Origin: an uncultured Pelosinus sp.
GTDB lineage: Bacteria > Bacillota > Negativicutes > Sporomusales > Acetonemataceae
Assembly: GCA_900542835.1 (NCBI GenBank)
Contig: UQPB01000044.1
Span: 1-25,055 of the forward strand
Length of the DNA stretch: 25,055 nucleotides
Reading direction: 5' to 3'
Under the pieces are notes generated by a model. It was given only the letters and a program-made list of their open reading frames with translations, did no database searches and had not been told where the DNA came from. Positions 7,564 through 15,219 of the stretch are shown here, in pieces; position 1 is the first letter of the stretch; each line of letters begins with the position of its first letter. A program made the translations under genes and the position numbers.

Positions 7564-8805
7564 TCAGCGGTCTTCCGCGGCATGCCTGCCGGCGACAAAG
7601 CCTGTGGACCAGGCTGCCTGCAGGTTATAGCCGCCGGTATAGCCGTCAATATCAATGACCTCGCCGGCAAAGTAAAGCCCTTTGACCAGCTTGGATTCCA
7701 TCGTTGACGGCGATATTTCCCTGGTGCTGACGCCGCCGGCGGTAACAATTGCCTCCGCTAACGGCCGCGTTTTAAGGATGGTAAAGGTCAGCTGCCGCAG
7801 TTGTCCGGTCAGGCGGGCGCGTTCCGCCTTGGTGATCTGATTGACCGGCTTGTCCGGCGGAATATGGGAGAGATCAATAATCGTATCAATCAGCTTCCGC
7901 GGCAGCAGTTCATCCAGCGCATTTTTCATTTGCTTTCTGGCAAACTTAGCGAAATCGCGCTGCAGGCGCCGATCCAGCATTACTTCATCCAGAGCCGGCT
8001 TCAGATTAATCTCCAGCGTGACCGGGTCCGGACCGGCGAGAGCGGCGGCCGCAGCCCGGCTGAGCGAGAGAATGATCGGACCGGACAAGCCATAATGCGT
8101 AAACAGCATCTCACCAAACTCACTTGCCAGTTTCCTGCCGCCGCTGTACACAGTGGCGGTTACATTTTTCAGCGACAGGCCCTGCAAATCGGCAATCCAC
8201 GCTTCCTCAACCTCCAGCGGCACCAGTGAAGGCCGCAGTTCGCTAATAGTATGCCCAATTTTTTCTGCCATTACGAACCCGTCGCCTGCCGATCCCGTAC
8301 CGGGATAGGTTGAGCCGCCGGCGGCAAGGATGATCTTGTCGGCTTCGAGCCGGCCGCCGTCATGAAATTCGACGCCGCATACGCCGGCGTCGCCAGTTAC
8401 AATCCGGCGGACAGCCTGTCCCAGCCGCAGCGATACGCCCAGCCGATCAAGCAGCCCGGTAAAAACGGCGACAACATCGGCGGCGCGATCACTGACCGGA
8501 AAGACCCTGCCGCCCCGCTCTACCTTGACAGCCAAACCGTGACGCTCAAAAAAATCAATTGTATCCTGGTTGGAAAAAGCGCGAAAGGCACTATGCAAAA
8601 ACTGCCCGTTGCCGGGCATGTTCAGAATAAATTCACGGATATCGCAGGCATTAGTAATATTGCAGCGGCCTTTGCCTGTTACCAGGATCTTTTTGCCCAC
8701 AGCGGGCATTTTTTCCATTACGACAACATCGGCGCCGGACTGCGCCGCACTGACCGCGGCCATAAGCCCGGCGGCGCCGCCGCCGATTACGATCACCTTA
8801 TTCAT
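7564..8805 (-). CDS. HI0933/YhiN-family NAD(P)/FAD-dependent oxidoreductase
   Basis: A 413-residue flavoprotein. The N-terminal Rossmann FAD motif is VIGGGAAGLMAAVSAA (residues 6-21), followed by MEKMPAVGKKILVTGKGRCNITN (31-53), diagnostic of this family. The C-terminal FAD-closing segment GEVIDIDGYTGGYNLQAAW is at about 384-402. The fold resembles BaiN and YtfP-type proteins; the physiological substrate of most members is unknown, so none is assigned. The start ATG lies eight bases inside the end of rluB, with GAGG about nine bases upstream. The rluB pairing is common in Firmicutes but does not by itself indicate a function. Confidence 0.9.
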   Translation of the reverse strand: MNKVIVIGGGAAGLMAAVSAAQSGADVVVMEKMPAVGKKILVTGKGRCNITNACDIREFILNMPGNGQFLHSAFRAFSNQDTIDFFERHGLAVKVERGGRVFPVSDRAADVVAVFTGLLDRLGVSLRLGQAVRRIVTGDAGVCGVEFHDGGRLEADKIILAAGGSTYPGTGSAGDGFVMAEKIGHTISELRPSLVPLEVEEAWIADLQGLSLKNVTATVYSGGRKLASEFGEMLFTHYGLSGPIILSLSRAAAAALAGPDPVTLEINLKPALDEVMLDRRLQRDFAKFARKQMKNALDELLPRKLIDTIIDLSHIPPDKPVNQITKAERARLTGQLRQLTFTILKTRPLAEAIVTAGGVSTREISPSTMESKLVKGLYFAGEVIDIDGYTGGYNLQAAWSTGFVAGRHAAEDR

Positions 8806-9541
8806 TCGCCGCCGCCTCGCTTGCCAACAGTTTCAGCCGCTTCACCTCAGCCTCAGTCAGTAAACGGTACTGGCCGCGTTTCAGTCCGTCCAGAGTCAAA
8901 AACGCGAACCGGATCCGCTTCAGTTGCTTAACAGGATGGCCGATAGCCTCGCACATGCGGCGGATTTGACGGTTACGGCCTTCATGGATGCTGATTTCAA
9001 TACGGCAATCGCCTTTTTCCCGGTCAGCCTCCAGCAGATACACTTCCGCCGGAGCGGTTATGCCATCGTCAAGCCGGATGCCGACCCGCAGCTTATCCAG
9101 TGCGTCTTCGCCGGGAATGCCCTTTAAGCGGGCAATATAGGTCTTAAGGACATGCCGGCTCGGATGCAGCAGCGCATGCGTCAAATTGCCGTCATTGGTC
9201 AGTAATAACGCGCCTTCCGTGTTATAGTCCAGTCTGCCGACGGGGTACACCCGCTGCGGTACACCGTCGGTCAGGCCGGCAACCGTCTCCCTTCCCTCCG
9301 GATCAGACAGGGTGCTGACAACACCTTTCGGCTTGAATAATAAGAGATATACCAGCTTCTCACCACGAATCAGCTTGCCGTCCACTCTGACCCGGTCCTT
9401 TACCGGATCAATTTTTACTCCGAGTTCAGTTACAACCTTGCCATTCACGCTCACCCGGCCGGCGGTAATCAGCGTTTCCGCCTCCCGCCGCGAGGCAATA
9501 CCAGCCTGACTGATCACTTTTTGCAATCGTTCCACGTTCAA
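8798..9541 (-). CDS. rluB: RsuA/RluB-family rRNA pseudouridine synthase
   Basis: This 247-residue enzyme converts a uridine of rRNA to pseudouridine. An N-terminal S4 RNA-binding domain spans about residues 1-60 (MNVERLQKVISQAGIASRR, RVSVNGKVV). The catalytic motif VGRLDYNTEGALLLTNDG is at about 101-118, with the catalytic Asp in RLD. The EGRNRQIRRM segment near 208-217 is also typical. The 23S rRNA RluB assignment (position equivalent to E. coli U2605) is by family and genome context, since B. subtilis has rluB next to dacB-spmA-spmB; RsuA-type specificity cannot be excluded. The TTG start (9539-9541) follows AAGGAG by five bases. A 47-bp gap precedes it. Confidence 0.92.
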   Translation of the reverse strand: MNVERLQKVISQAGIASRREAETLITAGRVSVNGKVVTELGVKIDPVKDRVRVDGKLIRGEKLVYLLLFKPKGVVSTLSDPEGRETVAGLTDGVPQRVYPVGRLDYNTEGALLLTNDGNLTHALLHPSRHVLKTYIARLKGIPGEDALDKLRVGIRLDDGITAPAEVYLLEADREKGDCRIEISIHEGRNRQIRRMCEAIGHPVKQLKRIRFAFLTLDGLKRGQYRLLTEAEVKRLKLLASEAAANE

Positions 9542-9588
9542 AAGCGCTCCTTATTAACCATAATCATTTTTACATTCATTCCAAGATA

Positions 9589-10548
9589 TTAATGCGGCAT
9601 TTCCAGCTGATCGAAATCCAGCTGAATTTTGCAGGTGCGTACCCAGACGCCGTCTTTGGTACGTTTGGCGCAACTGCCGCAGATGCCTTCGCCGCAGCAC
9701 ATTGTCGCGTTATTGGTAACAGCCATGGGAAAATCATAGCCGCCCTCATGCATAACGCTGATCAGTCCGTAATGCAGTTCATCCGGTCCGGCGCTAAGCA
9801 GCAGATCAACTTTATCGGCAAATAGCGTCTTCATTATCGAAAAGCCTTCCCGGCGCATTGAACTGACCGGGATGACGTCCGCTCCCATCGCCCGCAGCTC
9901 GTCGTCGATAAAAATTTTGCCGGCGCTGCCGGGCGCAACAACAGCGATCAATTTATTGCCGTTCGCCAGGATTTGTTTGGCCAGCAGTAAAGCCGGCGCT
10001 TGGCCCAGGCCGCCAACGGCTGCCAATATTGTACCATATTTTGTGGAATCAATCCATGGCTGGCCAAAGACGCCGTTAAAGTACGGCCCCCGCAGCAGCA
10101 CCCGCGCCGCCGGCTGTGCAAACACGCGGCTGGATTTGGGACCGACCGTCTCGATTGCCAGCGTCAGGACACCGTCGCGGACATCCATAACGCCTACCGG
10201 GAAATTGCACATTTCCGGATCATCAGCCAGGCGCAAAAAGACAAACGCGCCCGCCCGGTCAAGCGGCCGGGCAAATTCATGGCCGGTTTCAAGCTCCACA
10301 ACATAGGTATGCTCATTTACCTGCTGTTTTAACACCAGCGTCGCTTCCACCTCCCGCCGGCTGGGGCCGTCGGCCGGCTTACGCGGCGCCTGCCAGCACT
10401 TTTCGGCAAAAATGCAGCGCCCTGTCCAGTCACAGTTACAGACCGCCTCACCTTTCAGATGGCTGCACATAAAGCAATGATTGGTGTCGGCCAGCAGGCA
10501 GGGACAGTGTTCGGAATTCACATCCACACAACGTCTAAACGGTTTCAT
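9589..10548 (-). CDS. PyrK/sulfide dehydrogenase-like flavin reductase with Cys-rich N-terminus
   Basis: A 319-residue protein of the ferredoxin-NADP reductase superfamily. Residues 1-52 hold nine cysteines (7, 15, 17, 25, 28, 37, 39, 45, 51), which I do not recognise and which could bind iron-sulfur clusters or zinc. Residues 65-155 form an FAD-binding barrel, and 165-270 a nucleotide-binding domain (VGGLGQAPALLLAKQ). The C-terminus has the 2Fe-2S pattern CX4CX2CX12C (CGEGICGSC) of dihydroorotate dehydrogenase subunit PyrK and related reductases. No pyrD is adjacent, so a pyrimidine role is unlikely here. The ATG at 10546-10548 follows AGGAGG by six bases; an in-frame ATG at 10554 overlaps that site. 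It lies ten bases after the FAD protein gene, a probable partner. Confidence 0.82.
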   Translation of the reverse strand: MKPFRRCVDVNSEHCPCLLADTNHCFMCSHLKGEAVCNCDWTGRCIFAEKCWQAPRKPADGPSRREVEATLVLKQQVNEHTYVVELETGHEFARPLDRAGAFVFLRLADDPEMCNFPVGVMDVRDGVLTLAIETVGPKSSRVFAQPAARVLLRGPYFNGVFGQPWIDSTKYGTILAAVGGLGQAPALLLAKQILANGNKLIAVVAPGSAGKIFIDDELRAMGADVIPVSSMRREGFSIMKTLFADKVDLLLSAGPDELHYGLISVMHEGGYDFPMAVTNNATMCCGEGICGSCAKRTKDGVWVRTCKIQLDFDQLEMPH

Positions 10549-10558
10549 GCTCATCCTC

Positions 10559-11839
10559 CTAAACCAATCGTTGGCTGAAAATACCGCTTAAGCCGCTCGC
10601 CTCCACCCGCCGGCCGATCAGTCCCGGATCGACCGAGTAAAGGTCCTGTTCCCGCATATGCTGAAAGTAAGCGGCGCCGGCAAACGTATAGCGGACATCC
10701 AGATGCTGTCTGGCGTTCATCTGCTCATGGACATAGGCAATAAAATCACCGATTGCCAGCGTTCGCGGCAGCGTTAAGTATTGCATGTCAAGACTGTAGC
10801 GGACGGCATTATGACCTGCGAGCATACCGGTAACGATCGCCTCGGTGTGTCCGACCATTATCCCGAATTTCTCACCACAGCAGAATAAATTGTCAACACC
10901 ATCCACCTGCAGGGTATCGGCGCAGGGCGCGATGCCCAGATAGCGGACCGAGTTGCCTTTGCTGCCGGCATACGGATCGGCAAAACGGGCATTTTCGAGG
11001 CCGGGAATCTGTCGCAGGGCTTCCAGTTCAAAATAGGAGGTCATCATCTTGGCGTGGCCGGTATCGAGCAGAACCAGATTGTCACGAAACTCGGGCAGGG
11101 CATACTGGGAGCAGGCCTTCTTGCCCAGGGAAATTTTCGCCTTCAACGCCTCCGGCATCGGAATAACGGCAACACCGTGCGCATCAAGCCGCTGCTGCAA
11201 TTCGGAGCTCAGCGACTCTTTGTGCAATTTGCAGGAACCGCTCATCGCCCCCAGCGTCCCATCTGCTTTTTCGCCGCAGCGTTCTTTAACCTGGGCGCGC
11301 GCCGTAATACTGACGCGTGGTCCAAAAGCCGGACAGCGTAGGACGCACATAGCGCAGCCATTGCCATAGGCAAGGCAGTTTCCCATTGGTCCCGCCGTTC
11401 CGGTTGCGTCAATAAACACATCGCCTTCAATCTGCTCCTGACTGTCAGTGGTAATATGCCGGATCAGCCGCCCCAGCCGCAGCACATCGACAACGCGGGT
11501 CCGCAGCCGGATCGTGACGCCGTGGCGCAGCAGCAGCGAGCGGACGGCCGCCTCAATTTGGCCGACATCATATAAGGACGCATGACGGTGGCCGGGGAAA
11601 TCGACATTGGTATGCCGCGCGTTGGCATCCATGACGGCAATCAGTTCCTGGCCGCCGAGCGAAATTAACTCCTGCGCCGCTGTAAACCGCCCGTTGTTGC
11701 GGAAAATGCCGCCCACCAGTCCGGTGCCCAGCAGCAGATCGGTCCGTTCCAGCAGCAGAACAGCCGCTCCCGCCTGAGCGGCCGCCAGCGCGGCGGCGCA
11801 GCCCCCCCAGCCGCCGCCGATGATGACCACGTTGATCAT
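10559..11839 (-). CDS. FAD-dependent oxidoreductase of unknown substrate
   Basis: A 426-residue flavoprotein. The N-terminus has an FAD Rossmann motif, VVIIGGGWGGCAAALAA (residues 4-20). A second dinucleotide-binding strand ends GDVFIDATGTAG (139-150). A cysteine group CX2CX3CP lies at 162-170, with further cysteines at 155, 188, 203 and a CC pair at 320-321. The C-terminal FAD segment VDNLFCCGEKFGIMVGHTEAIVTGMLAG (about 315-342) recalls GidA/TrmFO-type proteins, but the motifs differ and I do not assign that function. The ATG follows GGAGGGG by four bases. It is immediately followed by the Cys-rich reductase, suggesting one electron-transfer complex or pathway. A terminator after spmB separates the pair from the sporulation genes. 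Confidence 0.82.
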   Translation of the reverse strand: MINVVIIGGGWGGCAAALAAAQAGAAVLLLERTDLLLGTGLVGGIFRNNGRFTAAQELISLGGQELIAVMDANARHTNVDFPGHRHASLYDVGQIEAAVRSLLLRHGVTIRLRTRVVDVLRLGRLIRHITTDSQEQIEGDVFIDATGTAGPMGNCLAYGNGCAMCVLRCPAFGPRVSITARAQVKERCGEKADGTLGAMSGSCKLHKESLSSELQQRLDAHGVAVIPMPEALKAKISLGKKACSQYALPEFRDNLVLLDTGHAKMMTSYFELEALRQIPGLENARFADPYAGSKGNSVRYLGIAPCADTLQVDGVDNLFCCGEKFGIMVGHTEAIVTGMLAGHNAVRYSLDMQYLTLPRTLAIGDFIAYVHEQMNARQHLDVRYTFAGAAYFQHMREQDLYSVDPGLIGRRVEASGLSGIFSQRLV

Positions 11840-11878
11840 GGTACCCCTCCGTTCCTCATCTTGAAGTCACTCATCTAC

Positions 11879-11907
11879 AGTGTATTCAGGGCGAACGGAA
11901 ACGTCAC
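11879..11907 (-). promoter_or_regulatory. Possible promoter for the two-gene redox unit
   Basis: GTGACG (11907-11902) and TACACT (11884-11879), 17 bases apart on the minus strand, each match the vegetative consensus at four of six positions. The site lies 40 bases upstream of the FAD gene, in the only gap (11840-11979) where its promoter could be after the spmB terminator. The match is weak. Confidence 0.3.
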
Positions 11908-11979
11908 TCCGTAGCTTCGGCGGCGGCTTCTGTTTTCAAAAGCAAGTGCTGATGCACAGTGCCCAAAAGCTGCACAGGC

Positions 11980-12001
11980 AAAAAAAAAGACCGGTGCGGT
12001 C
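11980..12001 (-). terminator. Intrinsic terminator of dacB-spmA-spmB
   Basis: On the minus strand the spmB stop TAG is followed at once by the hairpin GACCG-CAC-CGGTC and then a run of nine Ts. The stem is only 5 bp, but the T-run and position are convincing. Confidence 0.75.
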
Positions 12002-12538
12002 CTATCCGGCAAACGCCCAGCTGCAGATATAGATAGCGGCAAGAAAACCGGCCAGGTCGCCGGTCAGGCCGGCCAGTACCGCATAGCGGGGATTGCGGAT
12101 GCCGACAGAGCCAAAATAGACGGTCAGCACGTAAAAGGTAGTGTCGGTACTGGCAAGAATAGTAGAGGCAATGCGTCCCAGCAGCGAATCGGGTCCGTAC
12201 ACAGCAAACAATTCGCTGACCAGTCCCAGCGAGCCGCTGCCGGATAAGGAACGCATAACCGCCAGCGGCGTCAGCTCGGGCGGAATGCCCAGTCGCAGCA
12301 GCAGCGGCGAGGCTGCGGCAATACAATCATCCAGCGCGCCGGAGGCGCGGAAAATTGAGATGGAAACCAGCATGGCCACTAAAAAGGGCAACAGCCGGAT
12401 GGTAGTCTGAAACCCCTCTCCCGCTCCCTCGACAAACGTTTCATAGACGGGAACCCGGCGCCAAAAGCCGGCTAAAACGATCAGCAGCATTGTCGCCGGA
12501 ATCACCCAGGCCGACAAATCCTGAAACCAGTCTGCCAT
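12002..12538 (-). CDS. spmB: Spore maturation protein B
   Basis: A 178-residue membrane protein with the nucleoside-recognition (Gate) fold of the SpmA/SpmB pair. In B. subtilis, SpmA and SpmB are needed for full spore-core dehydration and heat resistance. Visible features include the YETFVEGAGEGFQTTIRLLPFLVAMLVSI block (about 31-59, an SpmB hallmark) and STDTTFYVLTVYFGSVGIR (about 128-146), with four or five hydrophobic segments. The ATG at 12536-12538 is three bases after the spmA stop. It is the last gene of dacB-spmA-spmB, the same order as in B. subtilis. Confidence 0.93.
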   Translation of the reverse strand: MADWFQDLSAWVIPATMLLIVLAGFWRRVPVYETFVEGAGEGFQTTIRLLPFLVAMLVSISIFRASGALDDCIAAASPLLLRLGIPPELTPLAVMRSLSGSGSLGLVSELFAVYGPDSLLGRIASTILASTDTTFYVLTVYFGSVGIRNPRYAVLAGLTGDLAGFLAAIYICSWAFAG

Positions 12539-12541
12539 TGC

Positions 12542-13129
12542 TTATCTCCTCCTGCCGGTCAGTAGCCGCAAGAACCAATCGGCGGTCAGCGCCGCTGCCG
12601 TCGCCACCATACTGGTCAGCACGGTAACGCCGATGATTTCAGCCGGATTGACCGATCCCGCCGCTGAGCGCAAGGCAATCAGCGTAGCCGGCACCAGGGT
12701 AAAGCCGGTCGTCGACAAGGCGAGCAGTGTACACATGGCCGGAGTCGCCGTTTCCGGACGGGGATTTAATTCCTGAAGCTGCTGCATCGCCTTAATACCA
12801 AACGGAGTAGCGGCATTGCCAAGCCCCAGCAGATTGGCGCTGATGGTCATTACAATGCTGCCAAGAGCGGGATGGCGCGGCGGCACGCCGGGAAACAGCA
12901 GGCGGATAAACGGTCCGATCAGGCGGGCAAACAGCCGGATCATACCGGCCCGTTCGGCAATCTTCATTAATCCCAGCCACAGGCACATGACCCCCAGCAG
13001 TTTAAACGCCAGGGACACAGCGGTTTCGGCGCCGGTAATGGCACTTTGGGTCACGGTTTCAATCCGGCCATTGACGCCGGCGTAAACGATGCCGACAGTC
13101 AAAAAGGACAGCCAAATGAAATTGATCAC
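12542..13129 (-). CDS. spmA: Spore maturation protein A
   Basis: A 195-residue membrane protein and partner of SpmB. It contains the Gate-domain signature MCLWLGLMKIAERAGMI (about 48-64), the LGLGNAATPFGIKAMQQLQELN block (about 101-122) typical of SpmA, and a C-terminal ALSTTGFTLVPATLIALRSAAG helix. Length is normal. The GTG start (13127-13129) follows a G-rich Shine-Dalgarno (GGGGGGA). It lies 42 bases after dacB and is almost certainly co-transcribed with it. Confidence 0.93.
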   Translation of the reverse strand: MINFIWLSFLTVGIVYAGVNGRIETVTQSAITGAETAVSLAFKLLGVMCLWLGLMKIAERAGMIRLFARLIGPFIRLLFPGVPPRHPALGSIVMTISANLLGLGNAATPFGIKAMQQLQELNPRPETATPAMCTLLALSTTGFTLVPATLIALRSAAGSVNPAEIIGVTVLTSMVATAAALTADWFLRLLTGRRR

Positions 13130-13171
13130 AACATCCCCCCAAGACGCTGCGCATCCGCCGGGAGCGCGGCA

Positions 13172-14317
13172 TCAAGCCAGATACTGTTTCAAACTGAACA
13201 CCAGACTGCGCAGCGATGTCCAGACTAATGACCACAACGATTTCCGCTCGGAGGAATCGGCGGCAATCAGATCAATGGCAGCGATCTCGGTTTCCTTGAA
13301 CAACATTCTGACCACGCCGACCTTCTGCCCGCGCCGCACCGGCGCTTCCAGACGGTCAGGAACGTCAATAACAGTCTGATAATCGCTGAAGCCCTCGCCG
13401 GCAAAGGCGGGAACGCTCAGGCTGCCGTTTACCGCCAGGGGAATCAGCTCTGTTTTACCGTTGGCAACCCGGACGGTCCTGACCACGTCGCCCTGCTGAA
13501 AGTAAGTCTGCGGGCGAACCCGGCTAAAACCGTAATCCAACAGCGCAATCGAATCCGACCACATAAAGTCGCTGTCCAGAACCACGGCAATCAACTGAAC
13601 GCCGTTGCGCTTAGCAGCCGAAACCAGACAGCGGCCAGCCGCGTCCGTATAGCCGGTCTTGACGCCGTTGGCGCCTTCATACTGCCACAATAATTTATTC
13701 TCATTAAAAATTTCGCGATCATGATCCTTGCCTGCCCATGGCATGGTATGGCGTTCGGCGGTAACAATTCTTACAAACAGCGGATTTTTATAGCCGTATG
13801 CGGCGATATATGCCAGATCGCGGGCGGTTGAGTAGTGCTGCGGATCCGGCAGGCCGCTAGAATTGGTAAAGTGGGTGTCGAGTGCACCAATCGCCTTAGC
13901 TTTGGCATTCATTAGCCCGGCAAAATTACTAACCGTGCCGGAGATATGTTCAGCAACCGCCACGGTGGCGTCATTGCCGGAAACCAGCATTACCCCGTAC
14001 AGCAAATCGAGCATCTTCAGTTGTTCGCCTGGTGCCAGCCACAGAGTTGAGCCTTCTGTCTGCGAGGCCAATTCACTGGCGGTCACCGTTTCATCCAGAT
14101 TACCGTGTTCCAGCGCCGTGATCAGTGTCATAATTTTTGTTGTACTGGCTGGCGGGCGCCGCTCCTGCGAACGGCGTTCATACAGAATTTTTCCGGTTGA
14201 AGCTTCAATTAAAACGGCCGATTTTGCCGTCAGCTCCGGCGGCTGCGCCAGAACCGGCGCGCTGTGAAGCAAGACAGCAGAACCGACAGCTATACAAAAC
14301 GTTAACAGTCTTTTCAT
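13172..14317 (-). CDS. dacB: D-alanyl-D-alanine carboxypeptidase (DacB/DacF, PBP5 type)
   Basis: A 381-residue penicillin-binding protein that trims the terminal D-Ala from peptidoglycan stem peptides outside the membrane. It has a signal peptide (residues 1-24, cleavage likely after VLA), the active-site S58-T-T-K61, the S113-G-N115 motif and K220-T-G222. The C-terminal 90 residues form the PBP5 beta domain and end in an amphipathic, membrane-associating helix (SLVWTSLRSLVFSLKQYLA). The ATG at 14315-14317 is chosen because it begins a clean signal peptide; the frame extends 23 codons further without a signal. In B. subtilis dacB-spmA-spmB is a sporulation operon acting on cortex cross-linking, so the same role is inferred. 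The promoter seen, however, looks vegetative. Confidence 0.92.
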   Translation of the reverse strand: MKRLLTFCIAVGSAVLLHSAPVLAQPPELTAKSAVLIEASTGKILYERRSQERRPPASTTKIMTLITALEHGNLDETVTASELASQTEGSTLWLAPGEQLKMLDLLYGVMLVSGNDATVAVAEHISGTVSNFAGLMNAKAKAIGALDTHFTNSSGLPDPQHYSTARDLAYIAAYGYKNPLFVRIVTAERHTMPWAGKDHDREIFNENKLLWQYEGANGVKTGYTDAAGRCLVSAAKRNGVQLIAVVLDSDFMWSDSIALLDYGFSRVRPQTYFQQGDVVRTVRVANGKTELIPLAVNGSLSVPAFAGEGFSDYQTVIDVPDRLEAPVRRGQKVGVVRMLFKETEIAAIDLIAADSSERKSLWSLVWTSLRSLVFSLKQYLA

Positions 14318-14357
14318 TAGTGAAGGTCCCTTCCCAATTGAAATGCAAGTCTTCTTT

Positions 14358-14386
14358 ATTATATCCAGGTTTGCCGGCAGAGTCAA
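14358..14386 (-). promoter_or_regulatory. Consensus sigma-A-type promoter for dacB-spmA-spmB
   Basis: The minus strand reads TTGACT (14386-14381), a 17-base spacer, then TATAAT (14363-14358). This is one mismatch from the perfect vegetative consensus. The -10 ends 40 bases upstream of the dacB ATG. Confidence 0.85.
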
Positions 14387-14508
14387 AACTGTATAAACAG
14401 CGCAAAGGCGGAAACACTAACAGCAGACAAAGGAATTACTGATTACAGGAAAATGGTTGAACGGCCGTCAGTGCAATCAGGGGTTCCCAAAAGCCTGGAG
14501 GTGAAATT

Positions 14509-14694
14509 TTGGAAACACTAGACGTAAGAACCGCTTTACGGACAACACTTACCCAAAAACAGGAACTGGTCAGAGACTATCAAACCTTCGCCAAACAAAT
14601 CAACAATCAAGAAATTGCCAAACTGTATTCACACTTTGCCGAGGCGGAAGCGCTGCACGCTACCCAGATCAAGGATCAATTGGAGCAGCTGTAA
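14509..14694 (+). CDS. 61-residue two-helix protein, possibly half-ferritin-like
   Basis: I do not recognise a named family. The 61-residue protein has no cysteine or membrane segment and should fold as two amphipathic helices (about residues 7-31 and 33-60). Helix 2 contains E47-A-L-H50, the EXXH spacing used for metal binding in rubrerythrin-type ferritins, and helix 1 contains E19 and Y24. A dimer could build a four-helix bundle; this is inference. The TTG start (14509-14511) follows GGAGGT by six bases, a strong site. It is a single-gene unit divergent from dacB, with a terminator at 14741-14781. I could not identify its promoter. Confidence 0.75.
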   Translation: METLDVRTALRTTLTQKQELVRDYQTFAKQINNQEIAKLYSHFAEAEALHATQIKDQLEQL

Positions 14695-14740
14695 AGACGT
14701 GCCCAGCCGTCTCACGGCTTACAAAAATCTATATGCAAAG

Positions 14741-14781
14741 AAACCGCATAGTATGCGTTGCGCAAACCGTGCGGTTTTTCT
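14741..14781. terminator. Terminator between convergent genes
   Basis: AAACCGCA (14741-14748) pairs with TGCGGTTT (14770-14777) over 8 bp with a 21-base loop, followed by TTTTTC in the plus direction and TTTCTTT in the minus direction. It lies between the 61-residue gene (+) and ytfJ (-), so it could serve both. Confidence 0.6.
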
Positions 14782-14790
14782 CTGTCTGGC

Positions 14791-15219
14791 TTAATGCGCC
14801 TGGGTTTCGGCTGTATCGGCCAATTTGTCCAGCTCATCTTTATCCTGTTTGCAGGCGCCGAATAATTCCTGCATTTTTGTAAAGACCTGCGGGACCAGAT
14901 CGACCATCCGGTCATAGAGAAAGTTGCATTCAACCGGCATAAAGCGCACGCCGTTAGCGGCTGTGCATACCAGGAACCCGACAGGCTTAACGCTTACCCC
15001 GGCGCCGCTGCCGCCGCCGTAGGGATAGGTCTGCGCCTCCCGGTCACAAGGGTAGTCACCGCCGCCGGCGGCAAAGCCAAAGGTCACCCGGGAAATCGGG
15101 ATAATAACCGTTCCGTCCGGCGTTTCAACCGGTTCACCGACGATTGTATTGACATCAACCATCTCTTTGATGCTTTCCATGGTCGTTTTCATCATGCTTT
15201 GAATCGGATGCTCAGACAC
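14791..15219 (-). CDS. ytfJ: YtfJ/GerW family sporulation protein
   Basis: A 142-residue soluble protein. It shows the family core: an N-terminal HPIQSMMKTTMESIKEMVDVNTIVG segment (about 4-28), ETPDGTVIIPISRVTFGFAAGG (about 32-53) and a glycine-rich loop GGGSGAGVSVKPVGFLV (about 69-85). In B. subtilis, YtfJ (GerW) is made in the forespore and is needed for normal germination. The GTG at 15217-15219 is chosen because AAGGGGG lies upstream at suitable spacing; the frame is open 12 codons further. It overlaps the end of the DUF2953 gene by eight bases. The ytfI-ytfJ pairing is the same as in B. subtilis. Confidence 0.9.
   Translation of the reverse strand: MSEHPIQSMMKTTMESIKEMVDVNTIVGEPVETPDGTVIIPISRVTFGFAAGGGDYPCDREAQTYPYGGGSGAGVSVKPVGFLVCTAANGVRFMPVECNFLYDRMVDLVPQVFTKMQELFGACKQDKDELDKLADTAETQAH

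Noticed and set aside
9589..10548. Assignment of the reductase as PyrK of pyrimidine synthesis
   Set aside because: No pyrD or other pyr gene nearby, and an additional nine-Cys N-terminal region not expected in PyrK.
10559..11839. Assignment of the FAD protein as TrmFO or MnmG
   Set aside because: Only the generic FAD motifs and a loosely similar C-terminal segment agree; the characteristic tRNA-enzyme motifs are not seen.
11904..12326. Minus-strand 140-codon frame overlapping spmB
   Set aside because: Out of frame with spmB, which has clear family motifs; it runs through the terminator.
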